6,180 nucleotides of DNA from Collinsella sp. GTDB lineage: Bacteria > Actinomycetota > Coriobacteriia > Coriobacteriales > Coriobacteriaceae. Location of the stretch: positions 1-6,180 of the forward strand of contig JAIJJM010000137.1 in the NCBI GenBank assembly GCA_022728415.1, in the 5' to 3' direction. Below are positions 1 through 6,075 of this stretch, piece after piece. How positions within the stretch are numbered: the first letter of the stretch is position 1; each line of letters starts with the position of its first letter. Position numbers and translations under genes: made by a program. Under the pieces are notes generated by a model. That model was given only the letters and a program-made list of their open reading frames with translations, ran no database searches and had not been told where the DNA came from.

Positions 1-295
1 CCACGGCGAGGGCCGCTTTGTCGCCAACGACGAGGTGCTCGCCCAGCTTATCGCCAACGGTCAGGTCGCCACGCAGTACGTGGGCGAGGACGGCAAGCCC
101 AGCATGGATCTTTCCGTCAACCCCAACGGCTCCGTACTCGCCATCGAGGGCATCACGAGCCCCGACGGCCGCGTCCTGGGCAAGATGGGTCATGCTGAGC
201 GCCGCGGCGACAACCTGTACCGCAACGTGCCCGAGCATGTCCCCGGCGATAAGTTCATGCCAATCTTTGAGAGCGGCGTAGCCTACTTCGCTTAA
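1..295 (+). CDS. purL: Phosphoribosylformylglycinamidine synthase (FGAM synthase), C-terminal end, partial
   Basis: This is the last 97 residues of a protein that begins outside the window; the reading frame starts at base 2 and ends at TAA 293-295. FGAM synthase converts FGAR, ATP and glutamine to FGAM in de novo purine synthesis in the cytoplasm. The visible part is the end of the glutamine amidotransferase domain. It opens with HGEGRF and later has GRVLGKMGHAER, which corresponds to the conserved G-x-V-x-G-x-M-x-H-x-E-R segment of large single-chain PurL. By analogy with the E. coli enzyme, the His and Glu of HAE would complete the Cys-His-Glu triad; the nucleophilic Cys lies upstream, out of view. 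The end, DKFMPIFESGVAYFA, is typical of the family terminus. A stand-alone PurQ subunit is the alternative, but the tail looks like fused PurL. It is followed by a strong terminator, so it probably ends its transcript. Confidence 0.88.
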   Translation, partial: HGEGRFVANDEVLAQLIANGQVATQYVGEDGKPSMDLSVNPNGSVLAIEGITSPDGRVLGKMGHAERRGDNLYRNVPEHVPGDKFMPIFESGVAYFA

Positions 296-305
296 AGCTA
301 TCCCA

Positions 306-330
306 TCGGGTACAATCCCCTCGGGTACAA
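306..330 (+). repeat. 10-bp direct repeat tcgggtacaa, possible weak promoter
   Basis: The decamer tcgggtacaa occurs at 306-315 and again at 321-330, a 15-bp period. The first copy contains TACAAT (311-316), a plausible -10 hexamer, and the second contains TACAAC. No convincing -35 lies at normal spacing upstream of 311. If this is a promoter for the downstream permease gene, its transcript would begin before the hairpin at 332-360. The hairpin would then act as a leader attenuator as well as the purL terminator. The promoter role is inference. Confidence 0.3.
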
Positions 331-331
331 C

Positions 332-368
332 ACCCGCCACCGGCACGCCCGGTGGCGGGTTCTTTTTT
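332..368 (+). terminator. Rho-independent terminator after purL
   Basis: A perfect 12-bp stem pairs 332-343 (acccgccaccgg) with 349-360 (ccggtggcgggt) around a 5-nt loop, cacgc. It is followed by tctttttt, with a run of six T at 363-368. This is a textbook intrinsic terminator for + strand transcription leaving purL. It ends only 25 bp before the next start codon, so the permease gene has little room for a separate promoter downstream of it. Confidence 0.92.
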
Positions 369-393
369 GCTTCGCACATACCGGAAGGACATC

Positions 394-1329
394 ATGGAAA
401 GCCGCAAGCCGTATCTCGCCACCCTGTCCGGACTCATCCTGGGCTGCCTTATCTGCTGTGCGCTCTGGGGATCGGCTTTCCCCTGCATCAAGATCGGTTA
501 CAGGCTCTTTGGCATCCCCGCGCACGATAGCGCCTCGCAGCTACTCTTTGCAGGTTTGCGCTTCACGCTTGCCGGTATCCTGGTTATCGCCGGTATGAGT
601 GCAGTCCAGCACCGCCCGCTCGTCCCACAGGTACGCGACATCAAGCCCATCTGTATCCTGTCGCTCTTCCAGACTATCGGGCAGTACTTCTTTTTCTACC
701 TGGGACTCTCGCGCGCCAGCGCCATGTCGAGTTCCATCATCGAGGCCAGCGCCAACTTCCTAGCCATCCTCTTTGCCGCCCTGGCGTTTCGCACCGAGAA
801 GCTCGATGTGGCCAAGGTGCTCGGCTGCGTGCTGGGCTTTGCCGGCGTCGCGCTCGTCAACCTTTCGGGCGCGGACGGCACCTTTGGATTTACGCTCGAC
901 GGCGAGGGCTTTATCCTGACCTCCACCGTCGCGGGTGCCCTTTCGACCTGCCTGATCGGCATCTTCTCGCGTGAGCACGACGGCGTCTTGCTCGCCGGCT
1001 GGCAGTTTTTAGTCGGTGGCCTGGTCCTTACCGCCATCGGATTTTTGATGGGCGGCGTGCTCTCCCCCACCGCGATCATCCCCGCCATCGCGCTCATCAT
1101 GTATATGGCACTCATTTCCGCCGTCGCGTACTCGCTATGGTCGCGTCTGCTTGCCGTCAACCCCGTCAGCCGCGTTTCGGTCTTTGGCTTTATGAACCCG
1201 GTCTTTGGCGTGCTGCTGAGCGCGCTGCTGCTCGGCGAGGGTGCCGGCACGAGCCCCGTTACCGTCATCGTTGCCCTGCTGTTGGTCTGCGGCGGCATCA
1301 TCATCGTCAACAAACCCAAAAAAGCCTAG
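394..1329 (+). CDS. EamA-family (DMT superfamily) inner-membrane permease
   Basis: This 311-residue polytopic membrane protein has the usual length and layout of the drug/metabolite transporter family: two EamA repeats, roughly residues 17-158 and 170-306, of five helices each. Likely helices lie near residues 10-32, 47-68, 83-103, 108-130, 137-155, 172-190, 199-218, 228-250, 257-278 and 284-305. Helix 1 carries the family-like CALWGSAFPCIKIG. The second repeat has the typical NPVSRVSVFGFMNPVFGVLL and LLLGEG segments, and the tail is basic (NKPKKA). Family members export amino acids, metabolites or drugs, and the substrate here cannot be told. The ATG at 394 is preferred because AAGGA (385-389) sits four bases upstream. 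An in-frame GTG at 352 falls inside the terminator stem and has no ribosome site. The gene is monocistronic by layout and may depend on read-through from purL or on a weak promoter near 311. Confidence 0.9.
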   Translation: MESRKPYLATLSGLILGCLICCALWGSAFPCIKIGYRLFGIPAHDSASQLLFAGLRFTLAGILVIAGMSAVQHRPLVPQVRDIKPICILSLFQTIGQYFFFYLGLSRASAMSSSIIEASANFLAILFAALAFRTEKLDVAKVLGCVLGFAGVALVNLSGADGTFGFTLDGEGFILTSTVAGALSTCLIGIFSREHDGVLLAGWQFLVGGLVLTAIGFLMGGVLSPTAIIPAIALIMYMALISAVAYSLWSRLLAVNPVSRVSVFGFMNPVFGVLLSALLLGEGAGTSPVTVIVALLLVCGGIIIVNKPKKA

Positions 1330-1424
1330 CGAGCTCACCTTTTTAGAGAGGGTGTCGTACACTTTAGATTAATGGAGTACATCGGTGAGCTGAGGGCCAC
1401 CACGCACGTCAACGGCGCTTTTTT
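1330..1424. other. Convergent spacer with inverted repeat, possible weak bidirectional terminator
   Basis: This 95-bp spacer lies between two converging genes. agctcacc (1332-1339) is the reverse complement of ggtgagct (1384-1391), giving an 8-bp stem over a 44-nt loop. The loop contains gtgtcgtacac (1352-1362, a small palindrome) and two gtac sites. T runs flank the area: ctttttt at 1419-1424 on the + strand, and six A at 1318-1323 read as T on the minus strand. No compact GC-rich hairpin sits directly before either T run, so terminator function in both directions is only a guess. An 18-codon + strand frame (1372-1428) has no ribosome site and is not called. Confidence 0.35.
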
Positions 1425-2567
1425 CTAGCGTATCTGGACGCCGGCTTGCTTCTTTTCGCGCTTTACGCGGTAGAGCTCCGCGTCGGCAGCGCGAAGCAAG
1501 TCTTGCCAGGAATCGACGCCATCACCAACCCGTGCATAGCCGATGGACATCCGCAACAGATACGGAACCTCGGCGCGCGCGAGCTCGTCGTTGATTGTCG
1601 CGCACAGATGCATGATATCTTGCTCCGTCGTCGCCTTTTGAAGCACCACGAACTCATCGCCGCCATAACGTGCGATAAAGCCACCAGACGCCGAGCAGAC
1701 TCCTTTGAGCGCAGCGGATATGACCTGGAGGGCATGGTCGCCCTCCACATGTCCATAGCGATCGTTAATCTGCTTAAAGCTGTCGGCGTCCATCATAAGC
1801 AGATACACATCTTCGGCCTGATCCACATTTGAGAAGGTCGACAGCATGTAGGTTTCAAAACGATTGCGATTGTTGAGGCCAGTCAACGGGTCGGTCGAGA
1901 TTAGCTGCTCCTGGTAGATGATGTAGAGCGATAACATGCTAATCATTATGCCGACACAAAGGCCGGGCACCGAGTATACGACCTGAAGGGTACCGCCCAC
2001 CAGGGCCGGAATGGCGAAGAATGCCAGAGTTCGATAAATGGCCTTCTTTCGCAGGCTTTCAACCCGTAGGGAATGCACAAAAGCGTGTAAGGACGTATAT
2101 ATGACGTAGCAGTAGCTCACGATAGGCTGAATCATATAGGCGACACCGCGGCGGTACACGCCATGAGCATCGATGTAGAACAGGGCGTGCGTCCAGTAAC
2201 TGGCAAACGCCAGCACGACCACCAGAGCCGTAGGCAACGTTACAAGCAGCACCCTATAGCGCGAGGTCAAAAGGCGAGAACCCTGCACCGTCTCGGAATA
2301 GATAAACCAAATGAGACACACGATGGCAAAGAGCGAAAACGAAACCGCGTTGGAAATCCAGTTGACGGCAATGCCCAACGTGCCGTTCACACCATCCGAA
2401 AGCGTCCAGATCATATCGAATGATATGTACGCGGCAGAGGTGTAGCCAAGCATGCTAAACAACAGCTGCTGGGTGCTCGAGAACAAGGAGCGACGACTTC
2501 GCACGGCAAGCCCGATAAGAACAATCGTGCATAGCAGGAATATCTCAATCTTGAGCGCCTTAACCAC
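1425..2567 (-). CDS. Membrane-anchored diguanylate cyclase (7TM sensor + GGDEF)
   Basis: This predicted enzyme makes the second messenger c-di-GMP from two GTP. It starts at GTG 2567 and has 380 residues. About seven hydrophobic helices fill residues 6-22, 35-54, 69-91, 105-125, 142-162, 179-199 and 202-219. Their pattern resembles the 7TM N-terminal sensor modules seen on bacterial signalling proteins. The GGDEF domain begins at DPLTGLNNR (226-234), continues through DADSFKQIND (260-269, metal and substrate region) and the intact YGGDEF (GGDEF at 302-306), and ends near 380 after MSIGYA. The RxxD inhibitory site expected just before GGDEF is absent (ASGG at that place). No EAL or HD-GYP domain is attached. 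The frame extends upstream to TTG 2675, but that would begin before the candidate promoter. GTG 2567 has AAGGGA (2582-2577) nine bases upstream. The sensed signal is unknown. Confidence 0.88.
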   Translation of the reverse strand: MVKALKIEIFLLCTIVLIGLAVRSRRSLFSSTQQLLFSMLGYTSAAYISFDMIWTLSDGVNGTLGIAVNWISNAVSFSLFAIVCLIWFIYSETVQGSRLLTSRYRVLLVTLPTALVVVLAFASYWTHALFYIDAHGVYRRGVAYMIQPIVSYCYVIYTSLHAFVHSLRVESLRKKAIYRTLAFFAIPALVGGTLQVVYSVPGLCVGIMISMLSLYIIYQEQLISTDPLTGLNNRNRFETYMLSTFSNVDQAEDVYLLMMDADSFKQINDRYGHVEGDHALQVISAALKGVCSASGGFIARYGGDEFVVLQKATTEQDIMHLCATINDELARAEVPYLLRMSIGYARVGDGVDSWQDLLRAADAELYRVKREKKQAGVQIR

Positions 2568-2656
2568 TAGACGCCATCCCTTCAATATCCAAGTGGTCAG
2601 AATCTCCCGATTCGAGTCTGAGCAACAAACACCCCCTACTCCGCAGGGTAAGGGGA

Positions 2657-2687
2657 ATAATAGCAGAGCGCCCAAACGTCACTGCAA
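2657..2687 (-). promoter_or_regulatory. Candidate promoter for the GGDEF gene
   Basis: On the minus strand TGCTATTAT (2665-2657) fits an extended -10, TG-n-TATTAT. TTGCAG (2687-2682) is a possible -35, 19 bp upstream of the hexamer. Transcription would start near 2650 and leave a leader of about 80 nt before GTG 2567. The -35 lies in the loop of the hairpin at 2666-2709. TATTATT could instead be only the U-rich tail of that terminator. Confidence 0.4.
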
Positions 2688-2709
2688 GACAGCTTTCGTT
2701 CGGGCGCTC
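2657..2709 (-). terminator. Hairpin terminator downstream of kdgT-like gene
   Basis: Arms 2666-2678 (gagcgcccaaacg) and 2697-2709 (cgttcgggcgctc) pair at 12 of 13 positions around an 18-nt loop, which itself contains ctg/cag pairing. Read on the minus strand, the hairpin lies about 46 bp beyond the permease stop codon and is followed by tgctattatt, a broken T tract. It likely ends the permease transcript, although the tail is weaker than a standard one. There is no T tract on the + strand side, so it acts in one direction. Confidence 0.6.
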
Positions 2710-2754
2710 AAACGGCGGGAATTGCACGCCGGCATCGTTGATTGGTAGCGCTTA

Positions 2755-3777
2755 CTACTCGCCATCGATGTCGGTCGCGACGGCCTCCTCGATGGCCTCG
2801 ACACCGGCAGGCGACAGATCCTCCTTGCCCTGGCAAAACTTCTTGTCGACCCAGCCGGTCAGAATCGGAGCCATGATTGCCGTGATGATAACGGCGGTGG
2901 CGATCTGGGCGTACGCGGTGGGCGCAAGCTCGGCGTAGCGCGGTGCAACCTCGGCGAGGGCAACCGGTGTGGTCATGGCCGTGCCAGCAATAGTAGAGCA
3001 AGCCACGGCCGCCTTGCCATTGCCGCCGCACAGGCGTTCGAACGCGAAGGTGATAGGACCGACGACAAACAGCGTGATAAGGCCCAGCAAGATGCCGGAA
3101 ATACCGCCGGTGATAAAGCTCGACAGGCTCATGGAGGCACCAAGCTGAAAACCGATGACAGCGATCGCGGGATTGGCGCCGGGAACCAGCAGGTTTTTGA
3201 TAAACGGGAACAAGTTGCCCAGGACCATGCCGATAACAAGCGGCAGGATGGATCCGATGATGGTGCCGACGGGGATGTTAGCGAGACCCGAGACACCGAG
3301 GATGATCATCGTGACGGCGGGGCCGGCCGTAAAGAACAGGATACCGACGGCGCCTTGCTCGGACTCATCGCCGAACTCGCCCATGATGCCCGTATAGAGC
3401 GCCATGTTGCAAAACGTGATGCCGCCGATGATAGACACGGAGCTCAGGCCCAGGAAGTTGTCGTTAAAGAAATATGCCACACTCAAGCCAAGGGCAGCCG
3501 CAACAACAAGTTTGGGGATCAGCACGACGATGCCGGTCTTGATGGCGCCCGGCGTGGACTTAAAGCTGATGCCGGCGCCCACAAACAGCAGGATCGCGGC
3601 GACGATGGTGTTGGAACCGCCGCGGCAGGCTGCGGTAAAGAAGCCGCCGATCTCAAAGACCTGCGGACAGAAAGTGTTGAGCAAAAGGCCAACGATCATG
3701 GGATAGATCATGATGTCGCCCGGGATACGCGGGACTTTGAATTTCTTTTGCTCGTTGGCGGTTGCTTCCTGTGCCAT
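2755..3777 (-). CDS. kdgT: 2-keto-3-deoxygluconate permease family (KdgT-like)
   Basis: This 340-residue inner-membrane permease is close to E. coli KdgT (about 327 residues). KdgT imports 2-keto-3-deoxygluconate, a product of pectin and uronate breakdown, probably with protons. Family-like segments include IPGDIMIYPMIVGLLLNTF (residues 18-36), the GPAVTMIILGVSGLA stretch (152-166), LPLVIGMVLGNLFP (178-191), and STIAGTAMTTPVALAEVAP (261-279). These line up with the recalled E. coli sequence at GPLMTMIILGTAGIA and TPVLIAEMVP. About ten hydrophobic helices are visible; the first 17 residues are polar, and the tail after 310 is acidic. ATG 3777 is chosen because GGGGG (3786-3782) sits four bases upstream; an in-frame GTG at 3807 lacks this. 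No kdgK, kdgA or uronate genes adjoin it here, so the exact substrate is inferred from family only. A related sugar acid is possible. Confidence 0.85.
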   Translation of the reverse strand: MAQEATANEQKKFKVPRIPGDIMIYPMIVGLLLNTFCPQVFEIGGFFTAACRGGSNTIVAAILLFVGAGISFKSTPGAIKTGIVVLIPKLVVAAALGLSVAYFFNDNFLGLSSVSIIGGITFCNMALYTGIMGEFGDESEQGAVGILFFTAGPAVTMIILGVSGLANIPVGTIIGSILPLVIGMVLGNLFPFIKNLLVPGANPAIAVIGFQLGASMSLSSFITGGISGILLGLITLFVVGPITFAFERLCGGNGKAAVACSTIAGTAMTTPVALAEVAPRYAELAPTAYAQIATAVIITAIMAPILTGWVDKKFCQGKEDLSPAGVEAIEEAVATDIDGE

Positions 3778-3820
3778 GAAACCCCCATTTCCGTTGACGG
3801 GGCACAAAAGCCCATGTCAC

Positions 3821-3838
3821 ACTTTGCTACAGTAAAGT
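3821..3838. promoter_or_regulatory. Imperfect dyad, candidate operator of kdgT-like gene
   Basis: actttgctacagtaaagt matches its own reverse complement at 14 of 18 positions, with perfect 5-bp outer arms (acttt/aaagt) and inner ct/ag pairs. It lies 44-61 bp upstream of the permease start codon, just downstream of the possible minus-strand -10 (3850-3845). A bound repressor there would block transcription. Sugar-acid permease genes are commonly repressed by GntR, IclR or LacI type regulators. No regulator gene is in the window, and the operator role is inference. Confidence 0.35.
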
Positions 3839-4014
3839 CTGAACATGGTACCAGAAGAAGCAGACCGCCTCGGTGAGAAATTCGACAAGTTCGGATGGAA
3901 CGAGATTCGGCGCCCGCGGCACCACCCCTCTATAGAGCGCGAAACGGGGGGATATAGCAGCGACGCTTGCGACGATCGACGCCGCCGGTACGTGCGCCAG
4001 CCACCGAGTTCGCC

Positions 4015-4055
4015 TACAATTGCCACCGGATCGAAAGACACAACTTTTTAGGAAG
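4015..4055 (+). promoter_or_regulatory. Candidate -10 and ribosome site of the HD gene
   Basis: TACAAT (4015-4020) is one mismatch from the -10 consensus and would start a leader of about 34 nt before ATG 4061. No good -35 is seen near 3992. AGGAAG (4050-4055), five bases before the ATG, is a clear ribosome binding site and fixes the start. Confidence 0.45.
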
Positions 4056-4060
4056 TCATT

Positions 4061-4873
4061 ATGACAGCTATCGATCGGGGCCGGGCGACCGCGGCCTTCA
4101 AACGCTATACCGATGCCTACGATGCCGCCAATCCGCGCATCGCACTCAAGATCGAACATACCTATCACGTAGCGGAAGCGTGCGATACCGTGGCGCGTGA
4201 GCAGGGCTGGTCGACAGAGGATATTGACCTGGCCTGGCTTTGCGGCCTGTTACACGATATGGGACGCTTTGAACAGCTGCGGCGCTGGGACACTTTTAAG
4301 GACGCCGAGAGTATGAGCCATGCAGCGTTGGGCGTCGGGGTCCTCTTTGGCGAGAACCCCGACGACGCGCCTGCCACAACAAGCATCCGAGATTTTATCG
4401 AGGCCGACGAGCACGACGAGCTCATCCGAGCGAGCATTGCCTATCACAGCGATTTCCGTCTACCCGCGCAGCTCGACGAGCGCACACGGAGCTTCTGCGA
4501 TATCGTGCGCGATGGTGACAAGATCGACATTATGCGCACCATCGCCGACAGCACCGTCGACACCATCCTCAAGGTGGACGAGAAGACGTTTCTCGGCAGC
4601 CGCTTCTCGTCGCCGACACTTGCCGCCTTTGACGAGCACCGCTGCGTCGCACGCGATGAACGCGACGAGCCCGCAGACTACCTGGTGGGACTCATCTGCT
4701 TTATGTTTGAGCTCGTCTATCCAGCGAGCCGCGCGCTGGCGCGCGAGCAGGGCGATATCTACCGCCTGCTCGACGCGCCCTTTGGCATTGCGCGCCCCTT
4801 TACCGACCCCGCCACGCAAGCAACCTGGAAGCGCCTAAAGGACGAGATGCGCGACTGGCTCGCGCGCGCCTAG
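4061..4873 (+). CDS. HD-domain metal-dependent phosphohydrolase
   Basis: This 270-residue soluble protein has no signal peptide or membrane segment. The HD-domain ligands are visible in order: H33 (in KIEHTYHVAEA), the H65-D66 doublet (GLLHDMGRFEQ), and D153 in DGDKID. Two further histidines sit at positions where binuclear or multi-metal HD enzymes carry extra ligands: H87 (SMSHAALG) and H129 (IAYHSDF). HD enzymes of this type hydrolyse nucleotides or other phosphate esters in the cytoplasm; the actual substrate cannot be told. The remainder (about 160-270) is helical and likely covers the active site, with no second known domain. The start is set by AGGAAG at 4050-4055. The gene diverges from the permease gene. 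Its TAG stop overlaps the TAG of the oppositely oriented etfA within one CTAG, so no terminator separates them. It shows the same GC-rich codon style as its neighbours. Confidence 0.85.
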   Translation: MTAIDRGRATAAFKRYTDAYDAANPRIALKIEHTYHVAEACDTVAREQGWSTEDIDLAWLCGLLHDMGRFEQLRRWDTFKDAESMSHAALGVGVLFGENPDDAPATTSIRDFIEADEHDELIRASIAYHSDFRLPAQLDERTRSFCDIVRDGDKIDIMRTIADSTVDTILKVDEKTFLGSRFSSPTLAAFDEHRCVARDERDEPADYLVGLICFMFELVYPASRALAREQGDIYRLLDAPFGIARPFTDPATQATWKRLKDEMRDWLARA

Positions 4874-6075
4874 CGCTCAAGTTGGGCTAGCAGCTCCTCG
4901 ACGACCTCGACGGCATCACCGACAACCTTGTACTGGGCAGCACCAAAGATGGGGGCATCCGGGTCCTCGTTGATGGCGATAATGCACTCCGCCCCACCGA
5001 TGCCGGCAAGATGCTGGATGGCGCCCGAAACACCGATACTCACGAGAAGCTTGGGTGAAACCGATACGCCCGTCTGGCCAATCTGATGGCGATACTCCAA
5101 CCAGCCGGCCTCCACGACAGGTCGCGTGCAGCCAAGCTCGGCTCCCAGGGCCTCGGCGAGCCTTCGCATCAGCGGCAAGTTTTTCTTGGAACCAATGCCG
5201 CGACCCACCACGACCAGGCGCTCGGCATCGGCGATCGAAGCCTGCTGTCCCCACTCCTCGACGGGAATCGAGATCTCGACACGAGCCTTAGCATCATCCG
5301 CAAGTGATATCTGGGCGATCATGCCGGAGCGGCTATAGTCAAAGTCGGGCGCCTTAAAGATGCCGGGACGCACCGTTGCCATCTGGGGACGATGGTTGGG
5401 GCAGACGATGGTGGCCATCAGGTTGCCGCCAAACGCCGGACGCGTCTGTTGCAGCAGCCCCGTCTCCGTATCCATCGAAAGTACGGTGCAGTCGGCCGTA
5501 AGGCCCGTCTGCAAACGCACGGCAACGCCAGGCGCCAGTTCGCGGCCCAAGGCGGTCGCACCGTACAAAATGGCCTCGGGCTTGCGCTCTGCCACCAAAT
5601 CGCAGATCAGCCGGGCGTAGACCTCCGCATCGTTCTGACGCAGACGCTCGTCGCGACAGACTAGGACCTCGTCTGCACCGGCGCAAACCAAATGCTCCAG
5701 GTCACCGAGAGAACCCTCGGTGCCCATGCCGACCAGTGCGACCAAACGGCAGCCGCGCGCATCGGCAAGCTCGCGGCCCTTGCCCATGAGCTCATAGGCA
5801 ACGGGAGTCACCGTATCGTGCTCGTCGGTCTGCACGAAGACCCAAATGTCTCGATATGCATCAAGGTCTGCCGCGACGGCGGCCTCGTCACGCTCGATCG
5901 AGATAGCGTTGACGGGGCAGGCGTCGACGCACCCGCCGCATAGGATGCAGCCGTCGGTTACGCGGGCGCAACGGTTGGGCCGATCGCCTTCCACGACGAT
6001 GCCGCCCGAGGCGCAGGCGCGAACGCAGCGACCGCAGCCGATACAGGCTTCGCTATCGATAATCAGTCCGCTCAT
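4870..6075 (-). CDS. etfA: Electron transfer flavoprotein alpha subunit with N-terminal two-cluster ferredoxin domain
   Basis: This 401-residue ETF alpha subunit passes electrons from flavin dehydrogenases to acceptors and works with EtfB. Residues 1-60 form a ferredoxin domain with two CxxCxxCxxxC motifs (C11, C14, C17, C21 and C43, C46, C49, C53), predicted to bind two [4Fe-4S] clusters. Residues about 77-260 are the ETF alpha/beta N-domain. Residues about 285-395 are the FAD-binding domain, with GRGIG (291-295), TRP (317-319), QIGQTG (331-336), SGAIQH (350-355), INEDPDAPIF (368-377) and VVGD (384-387). Ordinary EtfA is about 310-330 residues; the added front end matches the arrangement described for CarE and LctC of acetogens, where ETFs bifurcate electrons. 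Its ATG directly abuts the etfB stop, and GAGGGG (6090-6085) lies nine bases upstream, so translation is probably coupled. The dehydrogenase partner is not in view. Confidence 0.93.
   Translation of the reverse strand: MSGLIIDSEACIGCGRCVRACASGGIVVEGDRPNRCARVTDGCILCGGCVDACPVNAISIERDEAAVAADLDAYRDIWVFVQTDEHDTVTPVAYELMGKGRELADARGCRLVALVGMGTEGSLGDLEHLVCAGADEVLVCRDERLRQNDAEVYARLICDLVAERKPEAILYGATALGRELAPGVAVRLQTGLTADCTVLSMDTETGLLQQTRPAFGGNLMATIVCPNHRPQMATVRPGIFKAPDFDYSRSGMIAQISLADDAKARVEISIPVEEWGQQASIADAERLVVVGRGIGSKKNLPLMRRLAEALGAELGCTRPVVEAGWLEYRHQIGQTGVSVSPKLLVSIGVSGAIQHLAGIGGAECIIAINEDPDAPIFGAAQYKVVGDAVEVVEELLAQLER

Larger units (their letters stand above)
3778..4060. other. Divergent intergenic control region (kdgT-like / HD gene)
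   Basis: This is 283 bp between diverging genes with no convincing coding potential: the short frames here are arginine- or serine-rich and match nothing I know. It should hold both promoters. Visible elements are a dyad at 3821-3838, TGGTACCAT on the minus strand (3853-3845, a possible extended -10 for the permease gene), a perfect 10-bp palindrome ctctatagag at 3928-3937, a run of six G at 3946-3951, and TACAAT at 4015-4020 facing the HD gene. gccaccg occurs at 4000-4006 and 4022-4028, flanking that -10 with a 22-bp period. Confidence 0.5.

Noticed and set aside
18..281. 87-residue Ser/Pro/Arg-rich frame over the purL end
   Set aside because: It is a shadow frame of purL with low-complexity composition and no ribosome site.
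696..1319. 207-residue minus-strand frame opposite the permease gene
   Set aside because: It is antisense to a clear 10-helix permease and its composition is rich in Thr, Ser and Pro, as expected of a shadow.
1372..1428. 18-codon + strand mini-gene
   Set aside because: It has no ribosome binding site, no regulatory residue run typical of leader peptides, and no downstream gene on that strand.
2568..2675. 36-residue N-terminal extension of the GGDEF protein from TTG 2675
   Set aside because: It would start upstream of the likely transcription start and within the terminator hairpin. GTG 2567 has a better ribosome site and opens directly into the first helix.
3845..4051. 68-residue + strand frame in the divergent spacer
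   Set aside because: The composition is charged and Arg-rich with no known family, and no ribosome site is visible. It probably arises by chance in GC-rich DNA.
3827..4168. Minus-strand frames of 74 and 113 residues in the divergent spacer
   Set aside because: They overlap the start of the HD gene or control DNA, have no recognisable motif, and lack ribosome sites.
4460..4819. 119-residue minus-strand frame inside the HD gene
   Set aside because: It is antisense to conserved HD-domain coding sequence and is best explained as a shadow.
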